Of a stretch of 48,454 bases of DNA, positions 26,122-34,890 are shown one piece after another. This DNA is from Phycisphaerales bacterium. GTDB lineage: Bacteria; Planctomycetota; Phycisphaerae; Phycisphaerales; UBA1924. The stretch lies in NCBI GenBank assembly GCA_020847535.1, contig JADLBU010000105.1:1-48454 (forward strand), given 5' to 3'. The notes beneath the pieces are model-generated. The model saw only the letters and a program-made list of their open reading frames with translations, was not told the origin of the DNA and ran no database searches. The position numbers and the translations under genes were made by a program. How positions within the stretch are numbered: position 1 is the first letter of the stretch; each line of letters opens with the position of its first letter.

Positions 26122-26152
26122 GATCGCTCAATAGTCTTGAGCGATCGTTCAA
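26116..26152. promoter_or_regulatory. twin TetR operator
   Basis: Two 16-bp near-palindromes, TTGAATGATCGCTCAA (26116-26131) and TTGAGCGATCGTTCAA (26137-26152), are separated by TAGTC. Each has the form TTGAnnGATCnnTCAA, and the pair is also a larger inverted repeat with one mismatch. Centres are 21 bp apart, two helical turns, so two repressor dimers would sit on the same face. The site begins 49 bp before the tetR start and overlaps its -10 box. Confidence 0.8.
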
Positions 26153-26164
26153 TACGGAGCCTCG

Positions 26165-26869
26165 ATGACCCGGGAAGAAGCCTCGACGAGGGACAAGATC
26201 CTGGATGCCGCCGCCCGGCTCTTCCACGAGCAGGGGTACCACGCGACCGGGATCGCGACCATCCTCCGGGAGGCCGATGCCAACGCGGGTAGCCTCTACC
26301 ACGTGTTCCCCAGCAAGGAGGCCCTGCTCGAGGGCGTCCTGGAGCGGTACGTCCAGCTCCTGCGGCCGGTGGTGATGGATCCGGTCGAGAATGCCGAGCG
26401 GGATCCCATCGGTCGCGTCTTTGCCCTCCTCGAGCAGTATCGCCGCTGGCTTTCGCCCAACGGCTTTGTCATGGGCTGCCCGATCGGCAACCTGGCCCTG
26501 GAAGTCGGAGACAACAACGCCGCCGCTCGCGTGCTGATTGACAGGAACTTTGCAAACTGGTCCGCCGTCGTGCGATCGTGGCTGGATGCGGCGGGGAACC
26601 GGCTCCCTGCGGGGACCGATCGCAAGCGGCTGGGGGACTTTGTGCTGACGGTGATGGAGGGGGCGATCATGCTGGCGCGGGCGTCGGGATCGCCCGAGCC
26701 GTTCGATGCGGGTGTGGAGCAGCTGCGGCGATATTTCGATTTGCTGCAGGAGCAGGCCCTCACGGAGCGGCGAACAGGCCCCGGGGGCAAATCTGCATCT
26801 CGTGCCGCCAAGTCCGCCGGCACACCCACACGCCCCGCACGCAAGCAGTCCAGTCGCAGACGCACATGA
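26165..26869 (+). CDS. TetR family transcriptional repressor
   Basis: The 234-residue regulator has a standard N-terminal helix-turn-helix (TRDKILDAAARLFHEQGYHA, TGIATILREADANAGSLYHVFPSKEALL). Its C-terminal ligand domain contains MGCPIGNLALEV and FANWSAVVRSWLDAA, as in the TetR_C group related to AcrR/LmrA/YxaF-type regulators. The last 35 residues form a basic Ser/Arg/Lys tail that most family members lack. The start ATG has GGAG five bases upstream. It very probably represses itself and the following SRPBCC gene (40 bp downstream) through the twin operator just upstream. The inducer is unknown. Confidence 0.92.
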   Translation: MTREEASTRDKILDAAARLFHEQGYHATGIATILREADANAGSLYHVFPSKEALLEGVLERYVQLLRPVVMDPVENAERDPIGRVFALLEQYRRWLSPNGFVMGCPIGNLALEVGDNNAAARVLIDRNFANWSAVVRSWLDAAGNRLPAGTDRKRLGDFVLTVMEGAIMLARASGSPEPFDAGVEQLRRYFDLLQEQALTERRTGPGGKSASRAAKSAGTPTRPARKQSSRRRT

Positions 26870-26909
26870 TGAATGGTGGGTGAGAGACCTTTGTTCCAAG
26901 GGAGTGGTC

Positions 26910-28478
26910 ATGAAATCGGTGGTCATGATGTTCACATCGGTGTGTTTGGTTTCGGGCACGGCGTGGTCGAGCCAGCAGCCCGCCTCCACGGTTCAGCCCG
27001 CACAGCCGATCGCGGCAGGGAATGAACGCACCTTGACATGCGAGGTGATTGTCGATGCCGCGCTCGATGAGGTCTGGGAAGCCTTCACGACCAAGGCCGG
27101 TATCGAATCCTGGATGGTCCCGCTTGCCGAGGTTGATTTTCGCATCGGCGGCACCATCAAGACCAACTACAACAAGGAGGCCGGCATCGGGGGACCGGGA
27201 ACGATCGTTCATCACATCCTCGCCTACGAGCCCCATCACATGCTGGCGATGCGGTTCGATGCGCCTCCCGAGGCCGGGGACAAGAAGCTCGCCGAGAATA
27301 CCTGGGTCATCACCCGGATGGAACCGATCTCGGCGAAACAGACTCGTGTGACCGAATCCATGGTCGGCTGGGGCACTGGACCGGAGTGGGACAAGGTCTA
27401 CGAGTTCTTCGAGAAGGGCAACGCCTGGACCCTGGGCCAGCTCAAGAAGAAGTTCGCCAAGCCGGCCCATGGCGGGTTTGAGCTGACGCAATCGCTGATG
27501 GAGGGCCTCGTGGGCGGCGAATGGATCGCCGAGGACACCATCAACGGCAAGACCTTCCGGGTGCGCAACGTGCTCGAGCACGGCCCCGATGGCAAGTCGA
27601 TCTTGACTCGCGGGTGGCTGGGCGGATCCGATGGCATGTGGTTCCACGCCCTGACGATGATCCGGCCTGATGCGGATGCCGGCAGATACACCTTCCACGG
27701 CGTCAATCAGGATGGGCTGACCTCCGAAGGCGATACCCGCGCCACGGCCGAGCGCGTGCTCGCCTGGGACTGGAACACGCACAACGCCGATGGCTCGGTG
27801 ACGAGGCTGGATATCCAGATGGAGTTTGCGAAGGACAACCAGAGCTACCGCATGGTCATGCGGCCCGCGGGAAAGCCCACCGCGACGCCGATCGTGGATG
27901 TCGCGCTCACCCGCGTGCCGCGCGCGCCGGAGGTCTTCTTCCGCATGAAAGACAGCTCTTCCAAGCAGGGAGTCAACGTAACCCGTCCGATCGAGCCCTC
28001 GCTCTTTCCGGTTCCAAGCACGGACCTGGCGCCGGTGGTCAAGGAGGCCCTGATCCCCGGGAGCCCCGCGGAGGTCTTCCACTGCTGGACGACCTCCGAG
28101 GGCTTCAAGTCATTCATGAGCGTCGAGTCGAACATCGAGCTCAGGGTCGGCGGCAAGTTCGAGATCTACTTCAGCATGGATCCGCCCGCGGGCTTGCGCG
28201 GGTCTGAAGGATGCCAGGTACTCGCCTATATCCCCGATGAGATGCTCGCCTTCTCCTGGAGCGCCCCACCCAAGTTCCCCAAGGAGCGCGAGCAGAGGGC
28301 GCTGGTCGTCGTGACCATGATGCTCGCCGAGGGTGGAACGAAGGTCCGACTGGTTCACACCGGGTTCGGCGAAGGCGGCCAGTGGCCCGAGGTTCGCCAG
28401 TACTTCGACAACGCCTGGGGAATGGTGCTGGGGGCGCTCACGCAGAAATTTGCGCCGGCGAGCGAGTCGTCAAGATGA
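26910..28478 (+). CDS. secreted protein with two SRPBCC/AHSA1 domains
   Basis: From ATG 26910 (GGGAG upstream) the product has 522 residues and an N-terminal signal peptide (MKSVVMMFTSVCLVSGTAWS). The first SRPBCC domain (about 41-180) shows VIVDAALDEVWEAFTT, VDFRIGGTIKTNY and TWVITRMEP. The middle part (about 186-345) looks like a lipocalin-type DUF1579 sheet (LVGGEWIAEDTINGKTF). The second SRPBCC domain (about 377-515) has ALIPGSPAEVFHCWTTSEGF and ELRVGGKFEIYF. SRPBCC domains bind hydrophobic ligands; most AHSA1-like members are cytoplasmic, so export is unusual. It is in an operon with TetR, which suggests a small-molecule response. Confidence 0.85.
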   Translation: MKSVVMMFTSVCLVSGTAWSSQQPASTVQPAQPIAAGNERTLTCEVIVDAALDEVWEAFTTKAGIESWMVPLAEVDFRIGGTIKTNYNKEAGIGGPGTIVHHILAYEPHHMLAMRFDAPPEAGDKKLAENTWVITRMEPISAKQTRVTESMVGWGTGPEWDKVYEFFEKGNAWTLGQLKKKFAKPAHGGFELTQSLMEGLVGGEWIAEDTINGKTFRVRNVLEHGPDGKSILTRGWLGGSDGMWFHALTMIRPDADAGRYTFHGVNQDGLTSEGDTRATAERVLAWDWNTHNADGSVTRLDIQMEFAKDNQSYRMVMRPAGKPTATPIVDVALTRVPRAPEVFFRMKDSSSKQGVNVTRPIEPSLFPVPSTDLAPVVKEALIPGSPAEVFHCWTTSEGFKSFMSVESNIELRVGGKFEIYFSMDPPAGLRGSEGCQVLAYIPDEMLAFSWSAPPKFPKEREQRALVVVTMMLAEGGTKVRLVHTGFGEGGQWPEVRQYFDNAWGMVLGALTQKFAPASESSR

Positions 28479-28481
28479 AGA

Positions 28482-30989
28482 TCACCTGCGGGCATCAAGC
28501 CCCTGCCAGCGGTGCGCCCAAGGCTTTCCGAGCGGACCGGTGGATTCGACGACCAGGTAGTCCCCCTCGCGTCGCGACTTGAGCGGCTGGTTGTTCTCAT
28601 CGCGCAGGTATCGCTCGCGCAAGATCCCCGAATTTACCAGCACCTGGAGCGAATCGGGGAGCTTGTCGTACGCGAGCCGGTACGCGTACGTCGCCCGCCC
28701 GATCGCCAGGCGTACAAAGTGAGCCTCGTTGTGCGTCTTGACCTCCCGGCGTGCCTCGGTCGGCAGCGCGAGCAGACGGATCATCTCGACGGCGAGCGGG
28801 CCGGCCTGATCGGGCTTGGACCACGCAGGCTTGAATGAAATCGTGTGCGATCCCTGCGCGAGTTCATGCGTACCCAGCAGCAGATCCAGTTCGCCATCTT
28901 CGGCGGTCGGGCCGATCTGTGCGGAGATCTTCTTGCCATCGATGAGGATGTCATAGGGGGCCTGTCGTGGACCCGTGCCGCCGATCAGTCGGACGGCGTG
29001 GCGACCCTGCTTGGCGACCTCGAACGGGAGCGTGAGTTGTGCGCCGGTTGCGCTCGCCGGCCATAGCAACACGGGCCGAGCACCGAAGAGGCTCGATGTG
29101 TCGATCCGCGGCTTGCCCTTGTCGCCGGTGTGGCCTTCAACCTTGGCCTGCTGGAACATGCGCACGAAGTGGGTCGTCTGCCAGGGGATCCGGCGATCGT
29201 GCCACCCCGGCAGCGCTGGCCATGCGGCTGGTTCGCCGGTCTGATACCAGAAGGCGACGCTGCTGAGAAAATCGGGCCGCTCAACGTAGAAGCCCTCGGT
29301 GTCCTCGTCGTGATTGCCCTTGTGCTCGATGTCGAACCTCAGCGAGGTTGAGAAGTTGACGGCATCGGCGATGTGCCAGCGGTAACAGACGCCGCTGTCT
29401 CCGGCCGAGTCTCCCTGCCAGCGCGGGGAGCCGAACCAGAGGCTGGTTCGCGGCCGGAAGCCCCAGGCATCGTTGAAGTAATCTTCGCTGCCGGTCCCTT
29501 GAAGACTGGGGACGGTCTCCCCATCGATGTAGAAGAAGTCATCCCCTTCGCCGTACCAGCCATCCTGGGCGGAAGTGATCGACATTACGCTGCCGACGTA
29601 GGCCCCGCGACCGGAGAGCTCGGCGAGCGTGTAGTCCCCGGCCTTGGCGGGGTACTGCTGGCGATAACGAGCGTGGAAGAGGGGTGTGTCCGCGGGGAGC
29701 GATGCGACCTGCATCCAATCGACCTGCCAGTAGAGGCCCGCGCCGCGATCGGGGTTGTCGTTGGTGATGACGATGCGGGCGGACTTGTGGAAGGGCATCC
29801 GCCAGTAGCTCGAGAGCGAACCGGTGGTGGAGACCTGCACGGGGATGCTCTCGACGGTTGCGGGCTTGCCCTGGCCGACGGCGAAGAAATCCCCGAGCGG
29901 CGCTTCGACGCCGGGCGTCTGGTGATCATCCCAATAGATGCGCATGCTCAGGGCGTTGAGCTCTCCCGCCCAGCCGGCGTGGCTGGTGAACCACATGTGC
30001 GTGATGACCCCCGGCCCCTCCAGCAGCGGCATCTCGATGGACTGGCCCGGCTGGAGCCAGGTCATGTCCAGGTTCTCATCGTGCCAGGAGGGCTGCTGGT
30101 TGCTCGATACGCGACGGTTGCGGCCGGCTGGAGCGACTCCTGCGGGATTGAGGATGTCGGGCAGGCCAGGCGCAGCAGCCTTGGAGGCGGTCGCAGGCTG
30201 AACCTGCGCATCAAAGTCGATCCATGCCGCATCATTCATGTACGCCTTGGCATACGCGTACGTCATTCGACCATCCCGGTCCGGTAGGCTGCTGTTGCGG
30301 AAAATGAACGCGCCGCCGCCGGGAAGCGCCGGATCATCCCGGTATCCAACCAGCAGCACGCTGTGACCATCACGGACTCCATCGGCGGGCGCCCACTCCA
30401 AGAGATCCCCATCCCACCTGGTCGCCTTGGGCCAGCGGAATCCGCCGCACACGGGCCACTGCCTGGTCAGCACCTGCTTGATCTGGTCGACATGTTCATC
30501 GGTGAGCCCGGTCTTGACATCCCACGGCTTGATCCAGTGCAGCCGATACGCGTATTCCCGAAGGCGCCTGGCATCGGCGATCGCCCCCAGCGATGGGCTC
30601 AGATCGGGATTGAACGCCGACTGGTACGGCAGGTCGGCATCGGGGCACAGCCCGTACGCCTCAAAGCCCTTCCAGAGATCCGAGAAGAACCCGCCATCGT
30701 CCCTCTTATTGACCGCCTGGTTCGATGCCCAGTTCAGGAACTCGACGCTCAGCGGGGCGGCTTGGCGGTCACGGGTCGCGACCGCATACTCGATCGCCTG
30801 CGTGATCACGAACGCCGAGCACGTCCCGCGAGCACCCTGCCCACGAACCGGCAGGCTCCAGTTGTTGAACGTGGGACGCAGATCGATCTGGTCGGGCAGC
30901 CCGGCGGGCGGAACGCGGGCGCTACCGGCGGCGGCAACAGCACCAAGCAGGGCGAGCGCCACACAGAGTGAGATTCGGCGGCTAAACAT
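28482..30989 (-). CDS. papain-like C1 peptidase fused to GH172 (DUF2961) and pseudopilin-like domain
   Basis: The 835-residue exported protein has a signal peptide (about 1-24). A C1 peptidase domain follows (about 30-265) with Gln51 and Cys57 ([12 protein letters not shown]), His209 ([10 protein letters not shown]) and Asn232 (FRNSS). A GH172/DUF2961 domain (about 300-600) has [14 protein letters not shown] and [13 protein letters not shown], placing Glu481 and Glu502 21 residues apart. I recall the same spacing for the two catalytic Glu of characterised GH172 enzymes, which act on alpha-D-fructofuranosides or D-arabinofuranosides. Next is a beta-sandwich (about 640-740), then a GspG-like tail ([19 protein letters not shown]). 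I know of no described peptidase-GH172 fusion. It is divergent from pntA. Confidence 0.85.
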   Translation of the reverse strand: MFSRRISLCVALALLGAVAAAGSARVPPAGLPDQIDLRPTFNNWSLPVRGQGARGTCSAFVITQAIEYAVATRDRQAAPLSVEFLNWASNQAVNKRDDGGFFSDLWKGFEAYGLCPDADLPYQSAFNPDLSPSLGAIADARRLREYAYRLHWIKPWDVKTGLTDEHVDQIKQVLTRQWPVCGGFRWPKATRWDGDLLEWAPADGVRDGHSVLLVGYRDDPALPGGGAFIFRNSSLPDRDGRMTYAYAKAYMNDAAWIDFDAQVQPATASKAAAPGLPDILNPAGVAPAGRNRRVSSNQQPSWHDENLDMTWLQPGQSIEMPLLEGPGVITHMWFTSHAGWAGELNALSMRIYWDDHQTPGVEAPLGDFFAVGQGKPATVESIPVQVSTTGSLSSYWRMPFHKSARIVITNDNPDRGAGLYWQVDWMQVASLPADTPLFHARYRQQYPAKAGDYTLAELSGRGAYVGSVMSITSAQDGWYGEGDDFFYIDGETVPSLQGTGSEDYFNDAWGFRPRTSLWFGSPRWQGDSAGDSGVCYRWHIADAVNFSTSLRFDIEHKGNHDEDTEGFYVERPDFLSSVAFWYQTGEPAAWPALPGWHDRRIPWQTTHFVRMFQQAKVEGHTGDKGKPRIDTSSLFGARPVLLWPASATGAQLTLPFEVAKQGRHAVRLIGGTGPRQAPYDILIDGKKISAQIGPTAEDGELDLLLGTHELAQGSHTISFKPAWSKPDQAGPLAVEMIRLLALPTEARREVKTHNEAHFVRLAIGRATYAYRLAYDKLPDSLQVLVNSGILRERYLRDENNQPLKSRREGDYLVVESTGPLGKPWAHRWQGLDARR

Positions 30990-31140
30990 CGATGCGGCTC
31001 CTTCAGAACGTCGTCTCGGGCTCGACGGGCGGCATCCAGAACTCGATCATCCCTCCCGGCGAGCGGCTCGTCAGTGTACAGGAGGGCCTAAACTGCGGAC
31101 CCCCTCGGTGAAAGGCCCGGCCCGCACAGCAGTTCGCCCC

Positions 31141-32718
31141 ATGAAAGTCATCATTCCCAAGGAAATCCGGCCCGCTGAACGACGGGTCGCCGCCACCCCG
31201 CAGACCGTGATGCGCCTCTGCAAGCTGGGCCTGGAGGTCGTCGTCCAGGCCGGGGCCGGGGCGGCAATGGACCTCTCCGATGCCGCCTACCAGGAGGCCG
31301 GGGCACGGATCGAGAGTGATGTGCGAGCGCTCTGGTCGCAGGCCGGCGTGGTGCTCAAAGTCCGCCCCCCGGAAGAGCACCACGTCCTGGGAATGCACGA
31401 GGCCGATCTTCTCCCCGAAAACTCGGTTCTGATCAGCTTCGTATGGCCGGCTCAGAACCGTGCCCTGCTCGATCGGCTGTGCGCACGGAAGGTGACGGTG
31501 CTGGCGATGGACTGCGTGCCGCGGATCACGCGGGCGCAGAAGATGGATGCCCTGAGCGCGATGGCGAACATCGCCGGATACCGGGCGATTGTCGAGGCAG
31601 CATCCTGCTATCCGCGTTTCTTCGCCGGCCAGATAACCGCCGCGGGCCGGGTGGATCCGGCCAAGGTGCTGGTGATCGGAGCGGGCGTCGCGGGGCTTGC
31701 CGCGATCGGTGCGGCCCGATCGCTGGGCGCGATCGTTCGCGCGTTTGATCCGCGTCCGGCGACCCGTGACCAGGTCAAGAGCATGGGGGCCGAGTATCTC
31801 GAGGTGGGGATGCACGAGAGCGGGGAGGGTGCGGGCGGTTATGCCAAGGAGATGAGCTCGGCGTTCGTCCAGGCGGAAATGGCGCTCTTTGCAGCCCAGG
31901 CGATGGAAGTGGACATCATCGTCACCACCGCCCTGATCCCCGGCAAGCCGGCGCCCAGGCTCATTACCGCGGGCATGGTCGAGAGCATGAAGCCCGGATC
32001 GGTGATCGTGGATCTCGCTGCCGAGCAGGGTGGCAACTGTGCGATGACTCGACCCGGTGAGATCGCCACGCACAAGGGTGTCACCATCATCGGCTTCACG
32101 GACCTGCCCGGACGCATGGCAAGCCTGGCGAGCCAGCTCTATGGCTCGACGGTGGCAGCGCTTCTGGAAGAACTCTGGAACGAAGCCCGCCTTGTCATCG
32201 ATACCTCCGACCAGGTGATTCGCGGGGCGCTGGTCGTGCATGAGGGGCAACTGACGTGGCCTCCCCCACCGCTGCCGATGGCCTCACCGCCGCCGGAGCC
32301 GGGAGTCGCGGTGAGGGCGACCAGGACCGAAGAGCACGCAGGTGCGGAGAAGGCCGAAGAAGCCCGGCCCGGGGCGGGAACGGCAATCTGGATCGTGCTT
32401 GCCGCCGTGGCGATGCTCGCCGTCGGCTGGTGGGCACCGCCTTCGTTCATGGGCCACTTTACCGTCTTCGTTCTGGCTTGCTTCGTGGGCTGGCAGGTGG
32501 TCTGGAACGTCAAGCCGGCCCTGCACACACCGCTGATGAGCGTGACTAACGCGATCAGCGGCATCATCCTCATCGGCGGCATCCTCCAGCTCGGCGGCGG
32601 TGAGGGATGGGCGCCCAAGATCCTTGGTGCGATCGCCGTTCTGATCGCGGCGATCAACATCGCCGGCGGCTTCCTCATCACCCAGCGGATGCTCGCCATG
32701 TTCCGGCGACAGTCCTAG
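31141..32718 (+). CDS. pntA: NAD(P) transhydrogenase alpha subunit
   Basis: With PntB it forms the inner-membrane enzyme that uses proton inflow to transfer hydride from NADH to NADP+. The 525-residue length matches the E. coli-type alpha subunit. Domain I has [19 protein letters not shown], the [20 protein letters not shown] loop and the NAD-binding [31 protein letters not shown] is also typical. After a Pro/Glu linker (about residues 375-415) come about four membrane helices (for example [35 protein letters not shown]). The gene ends FRRQS-stop, and this stretch is repeated downstream three more times. pntB follows 68 bp later. Confidence 0.95.
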   Translation: MKVIIPKEIRPAERRVAATPQTVMRLCKLGLEVVVQAGAGAAMDLSDAAYQEAGARIESDVRALWSQAGVVLKVRPPEEHHVLGMHEADLLPENSVLISFVWPAQNRALLDRLCARKVTVLAMDCVPRITRAQKMDALSAMANIAGYRAIVEAASCYPRFFAGQITAAGRVDPAKVLVIGAGVAGLAAIGAARSLGAIVRAFDPRPATRDQVKSMGAEYLEVGMHESGEGAGGYAKEMSSAFVQAEMALFAAQAMEVDIIVTTALIPGKPAPRLITAGMVESMKPGSVIVDLAAEQGGNCAMTRPGEIATHKGVTIIGFTDLPGRMASLASQLYGSTVAALLEELWNEARLVIDTSDQVIRGALVVHEGQLTWPPPPLPMASPPPEPGVAVRATRTEEHAGAEKAEEARPGAGTAIWIVLAAVAMLAVGWWAPPSFMGHFTVFVLACFVGWQVVWNVKPALHTPLMSVTNAISGIILIGGILQLGGGEGWAPKILGAIAVLIAAINIAGGFLITQRMLAMFRRQS

Positions 32719-32772
32719 TTCCGGCGACAGTCCTAGTTCCGACGACAGTCATAGTTCCGGCGTCACAAGTAA
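32701..32772 (+). repeat. four in-frame 18-bp repeats, each ending in a stop codon
   Basis: Units at 32701-32718 and 32719-32736 are identical (TTCCGGCGACAGTCCTAG). Unit 3 (32737-32754) differs at two bases and unit 4 (32755-32772) ends CGTCACAAGTAA. All four stay in the pntA frame and read FRRQS-stop three times, then FRRHK-stop. The array fills most of the gap to pntB (ATG 32787). Confidence 0.9.
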
Positions 32773-32786
32773 GAGAACCGACGGCA

Positions 32787-34193
32787 ATGCCCCAGACCCT
32801 CGTCACAGTCGCCTACATCGCCGCCAGCGCACTCTTCATCCTGAGCCTGGGAGGCCTCTCGCGGCAGGAATCCGCCCGACGAGGAAACATCCTGGGCATC
32901 GTGGGCATGCTGATCGCCCTGGGCACCTCGATTGCGAGCCTCGGATCGGCATGGACCGCCCAGGGAATCATCGCTCTCGCGGCGGCATTGGTGCCCGGAG
33001 TGGCCGTGGGCGCGGTGATCGCCCGACGCGTGCAGATGACCGCGATGCCGCAGCTTGTCGCGATCCTGCACAGCTTCGTCGGCGCTGCCGCCGTGCTCGT
33101 AGGGATCGCCACGTACCTCGGGGAGCATCGACCGATGAACGAGGCCGAGATGCTCATCCATCTCGTCGAGATCTTCGCGGGCGTCTGCATCGGATCTATT
33201 ACCTTCACCGGCTCGGTAATAGCGTTCGCCAAGCTCCAAGGAACGCTCTCTGGCAAGCCGCTGATCCTCCCGGCTCGCCACGCGATCAACCTGGTCATGC
33301 TCGCCGTCACCGTCTGGCTGGGCATCTGGTTCTGCCGCGCCGATGGCCACGCGGGCTTGACCCCGCTTCTCATCGCCGTCGCGATCACGGGCATTCTGGG
33401 CGTTCACTTTGTGATGGCGATCGGCGGGGCCGACATGCCGGTGGTCGTCTCGATGCTCAACAGCTACTCGGGATGGGCGGCAGCCGCGGCGGGGTTCATG
33501 CTCGAGAACGACCTGCTCATCATCACCGGGGCTTTGGTGGGCAGCAGCGGCGCGATCCTCAGCTACGTCATGTGCCGAGGCATGAACCGCTCCTTCATCA
33601 GCGTCATCATGGGCGGCTTCGGCGCCCAGGAAGGCTCCGCACCCGCCGGCGGAACGCCCGCGGGCGAGGTCCGCTCGGTCGATGTCCCGCGAACCGTCGA
33701 GATGCTCCGCCATGCCCGCAGCATCGTCATCGTCCCCGGCTACGGCTTGGCGGTCGCCCAGGCCCAGCACGGGCTCGCCGAGGTCACGCGGATCTTGCGC
33801 GATCTCGGCATCCAAGTCCGGTTCGCGATTCACCCGGTCGCAGGTCGCCTTCCCGGCCACATGAACGTCCTGCTCGCCGAGGCCAGCGTCCCCTACGACA
33901 TCGTCCACGAGATGGAAGAAATCAACCACACCCTCCCGGAGACCGACTTGGTCCTGGTCATCGGCGCCAACGACATCGTCAACCCCAGCGCAGAGGACGA
34001 CCCCGCAAGCCCGATCGCCGGCATGCCCGTGCTTCAGGTCTGGAAGGCCCGCACCGTCATCGTCATGAAGCGCGGAATGGCGAGCGGATACGCAGGGGTT
34101 GATAACCCTCTCTTTTACCGCCAGAACACGCTTCTGCTGTTCGGGGATGCCCGAAAGAACGTCGACTCCCTCCTCGCCGCCCTGCGAGGCTGA
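32787..34193 (+). CDS. pntB: NAD(P) transhydrogenase beta subunit
   Basis: The 468-residue protein carries the membrane domain (about nine helices, from [20 protein letters not shown] to [20 protein letters not shown]) and the NADP-binding domain III. Diagnostic stretches are [85 protein letters not shown] and [20 protein letters not shown]. It couples proton passage to NADPH formation with PntA. ATG 32787 is the start; only a weak purine-rich site (AAGAGAA) precedes it, so translation may depend partly on read-in from pntA across the repeat array. Confidence 0.95.
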   Translation: MPQTLVTVAYIAASALFILSLGGLSRQESARRGNILGIVGMLIALGTSIASLGSAWTAQGIIALAAALVPGVAVGAVIARRVQMTAMPQLVAILHSFVGAAAVLVGIATYLGEHRPMNEAEMLIHLVEIFAGVCIGSITFTGSVIAFAKLQGTLSGKPLILPARHAINLVMLAVTVWLGIWFCRADGHAGLTPLLIAVAITGILGVHFVMAIGGADMPVVVSMLNSYSGWAAAAAGFMLENDLLIITGALVGSSGAILSYVMCRGMNRSFISVIMGGFGAQEGSAPAGGTPAGEVRSVDVPRTVEMLRHARSIVIVPGYGLAVAQAQHGLAEVTRILRDLGIQVRFAIHPVAGRLPGHMNVLLAEASVPYDIVHEMEEINHTLPETDLVLVIGANDIVNPSAEDDPASPIAGMPVLQVWKARTVIVMKRGMASGYAGVDNPLFYRQNTLLLFGDARKNVDSLLAALRG

Positions 34194-34245
34194 TCGCAAC
34201 CCCAGAATCGGCTGGAATTTGTGTGTGAGTAGATCCCTCCGCGTC

Positions 34246-34274
34246 CGTTATACTGGCACCCCGGAGGGATTGCC
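34246..34274 (+). promoter_or_regulatory. possible promoter and ribosome site of the ECF-kinase operon
   Basis: TATACT at 34249-34254 (five of six bases of a -10 box) stands without a clear -35 box. It is followed by a strong ribosome site GGAGGG (34263-34268). The site lies six bases before CTG 34275 and at no suitable distance from any ATG, GTG or TTG in the sigma factor frame. Confidence 0.4.
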
Positions 34275-34889
34275 CTGCCCACCACCGATTCGAATCTGGC
34301 CACGCGAACCACGACCCAGCTCCTGGATGCCCTGCGCGATCGCGGCAACGAGCCCGTCTGGACGCAGATCGATGCCCGCTACCGACCCGTGATCGCCGGC
34401 CTGGCCCGGCGGCTGGGCCTGCCCGACAGCGAGGCCGATGAGGTCGCACAGCAGTCCCTCTCGGAGTTCGTCCGGGCCTATCGCGAGGGCCGCTACGACC
34501 GTCAGAAGGGACGCCTGAGTTCCTGGATCCTGGGGATCGCCCATCACACCGCGCTGCGGGCGATCCGTAGGGCACGCGTCATCGGGCCCGCCGGCTCCAG
34601 CGTGATCGACGAAGTCCCTGATGAATCGGCCCTGCGCTCGATCTGGACCGACGAGCGCGACCGGACGATCCTGGGACGGGCGATCAGCATGCTCCGGGAT
34701 GAATCGACCGTGGATGACCGCACGCTGCTGGCCTTCGAGCTGGTCGCCCTGCGCGGCGTCCCAGCCGCCGAGGCGGCCGCCCAGAGTGGGATGAGCGTCG
34801 ACCAGGTCTATGTCGCCAAGAGCCGCATCACCAAGCGGCTCCGCGAGATGGTCGAGCAGCTCACCACCGCCTTCGAGGAGGATGTGTGA
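34275..34889 (+). CDS. ECF-type RNA polymerase sigma factor
   Basis: From CTG 34275 the product has about 204 residues, a normal ECF length. Region 2 includes VWTQIDARYRPVIAGLARRL, SEADEVAQQSLSEFVRAYRE and GRLSSWILGIAHHTALRAIR. Region 4 ends with AAEAAAQSGMSVDQVYVAKS and RITKRLREM. The first conventional start in frame, GTG 34389, would cut away the start of region 2, while sequence upstream of it reads as good sigma protein back to 34275. The stop is separated by one base from the ATG of a Ser/Thr kinase, so the pair is an ECF-STK module of the kind described in planctomycetes. Its kinase, with a zinc-binding N-terminus, probably controls it. Confidence 0.88.
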   Translation: MPTTDSNLATRTTTQLLDALRDRGNEPVWTQIDARYRPVIAGLARRLGLPDSEADEVAQQSLSEFVRAYREGRYDRQKGRLSSWILGIAHHTALRAIRRARVIGPAGSSVIDEVPDESALRSIWTDERDRTILGRAISMLRDESTVDDRTLLAFELVALRGVPAAEAAAQSGMSVDQVYVAKSRITKRLREMVEQLTTAFEEDV

Positions 34890-34890
34890 C

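Noticed and set aside
32763..34199. 478-codon minus-strand frame opposite pntB
   Set aside because: PntB is unmistakable on the plus strand; the opposite translation is rich in Asp, His and Arg without motifs.
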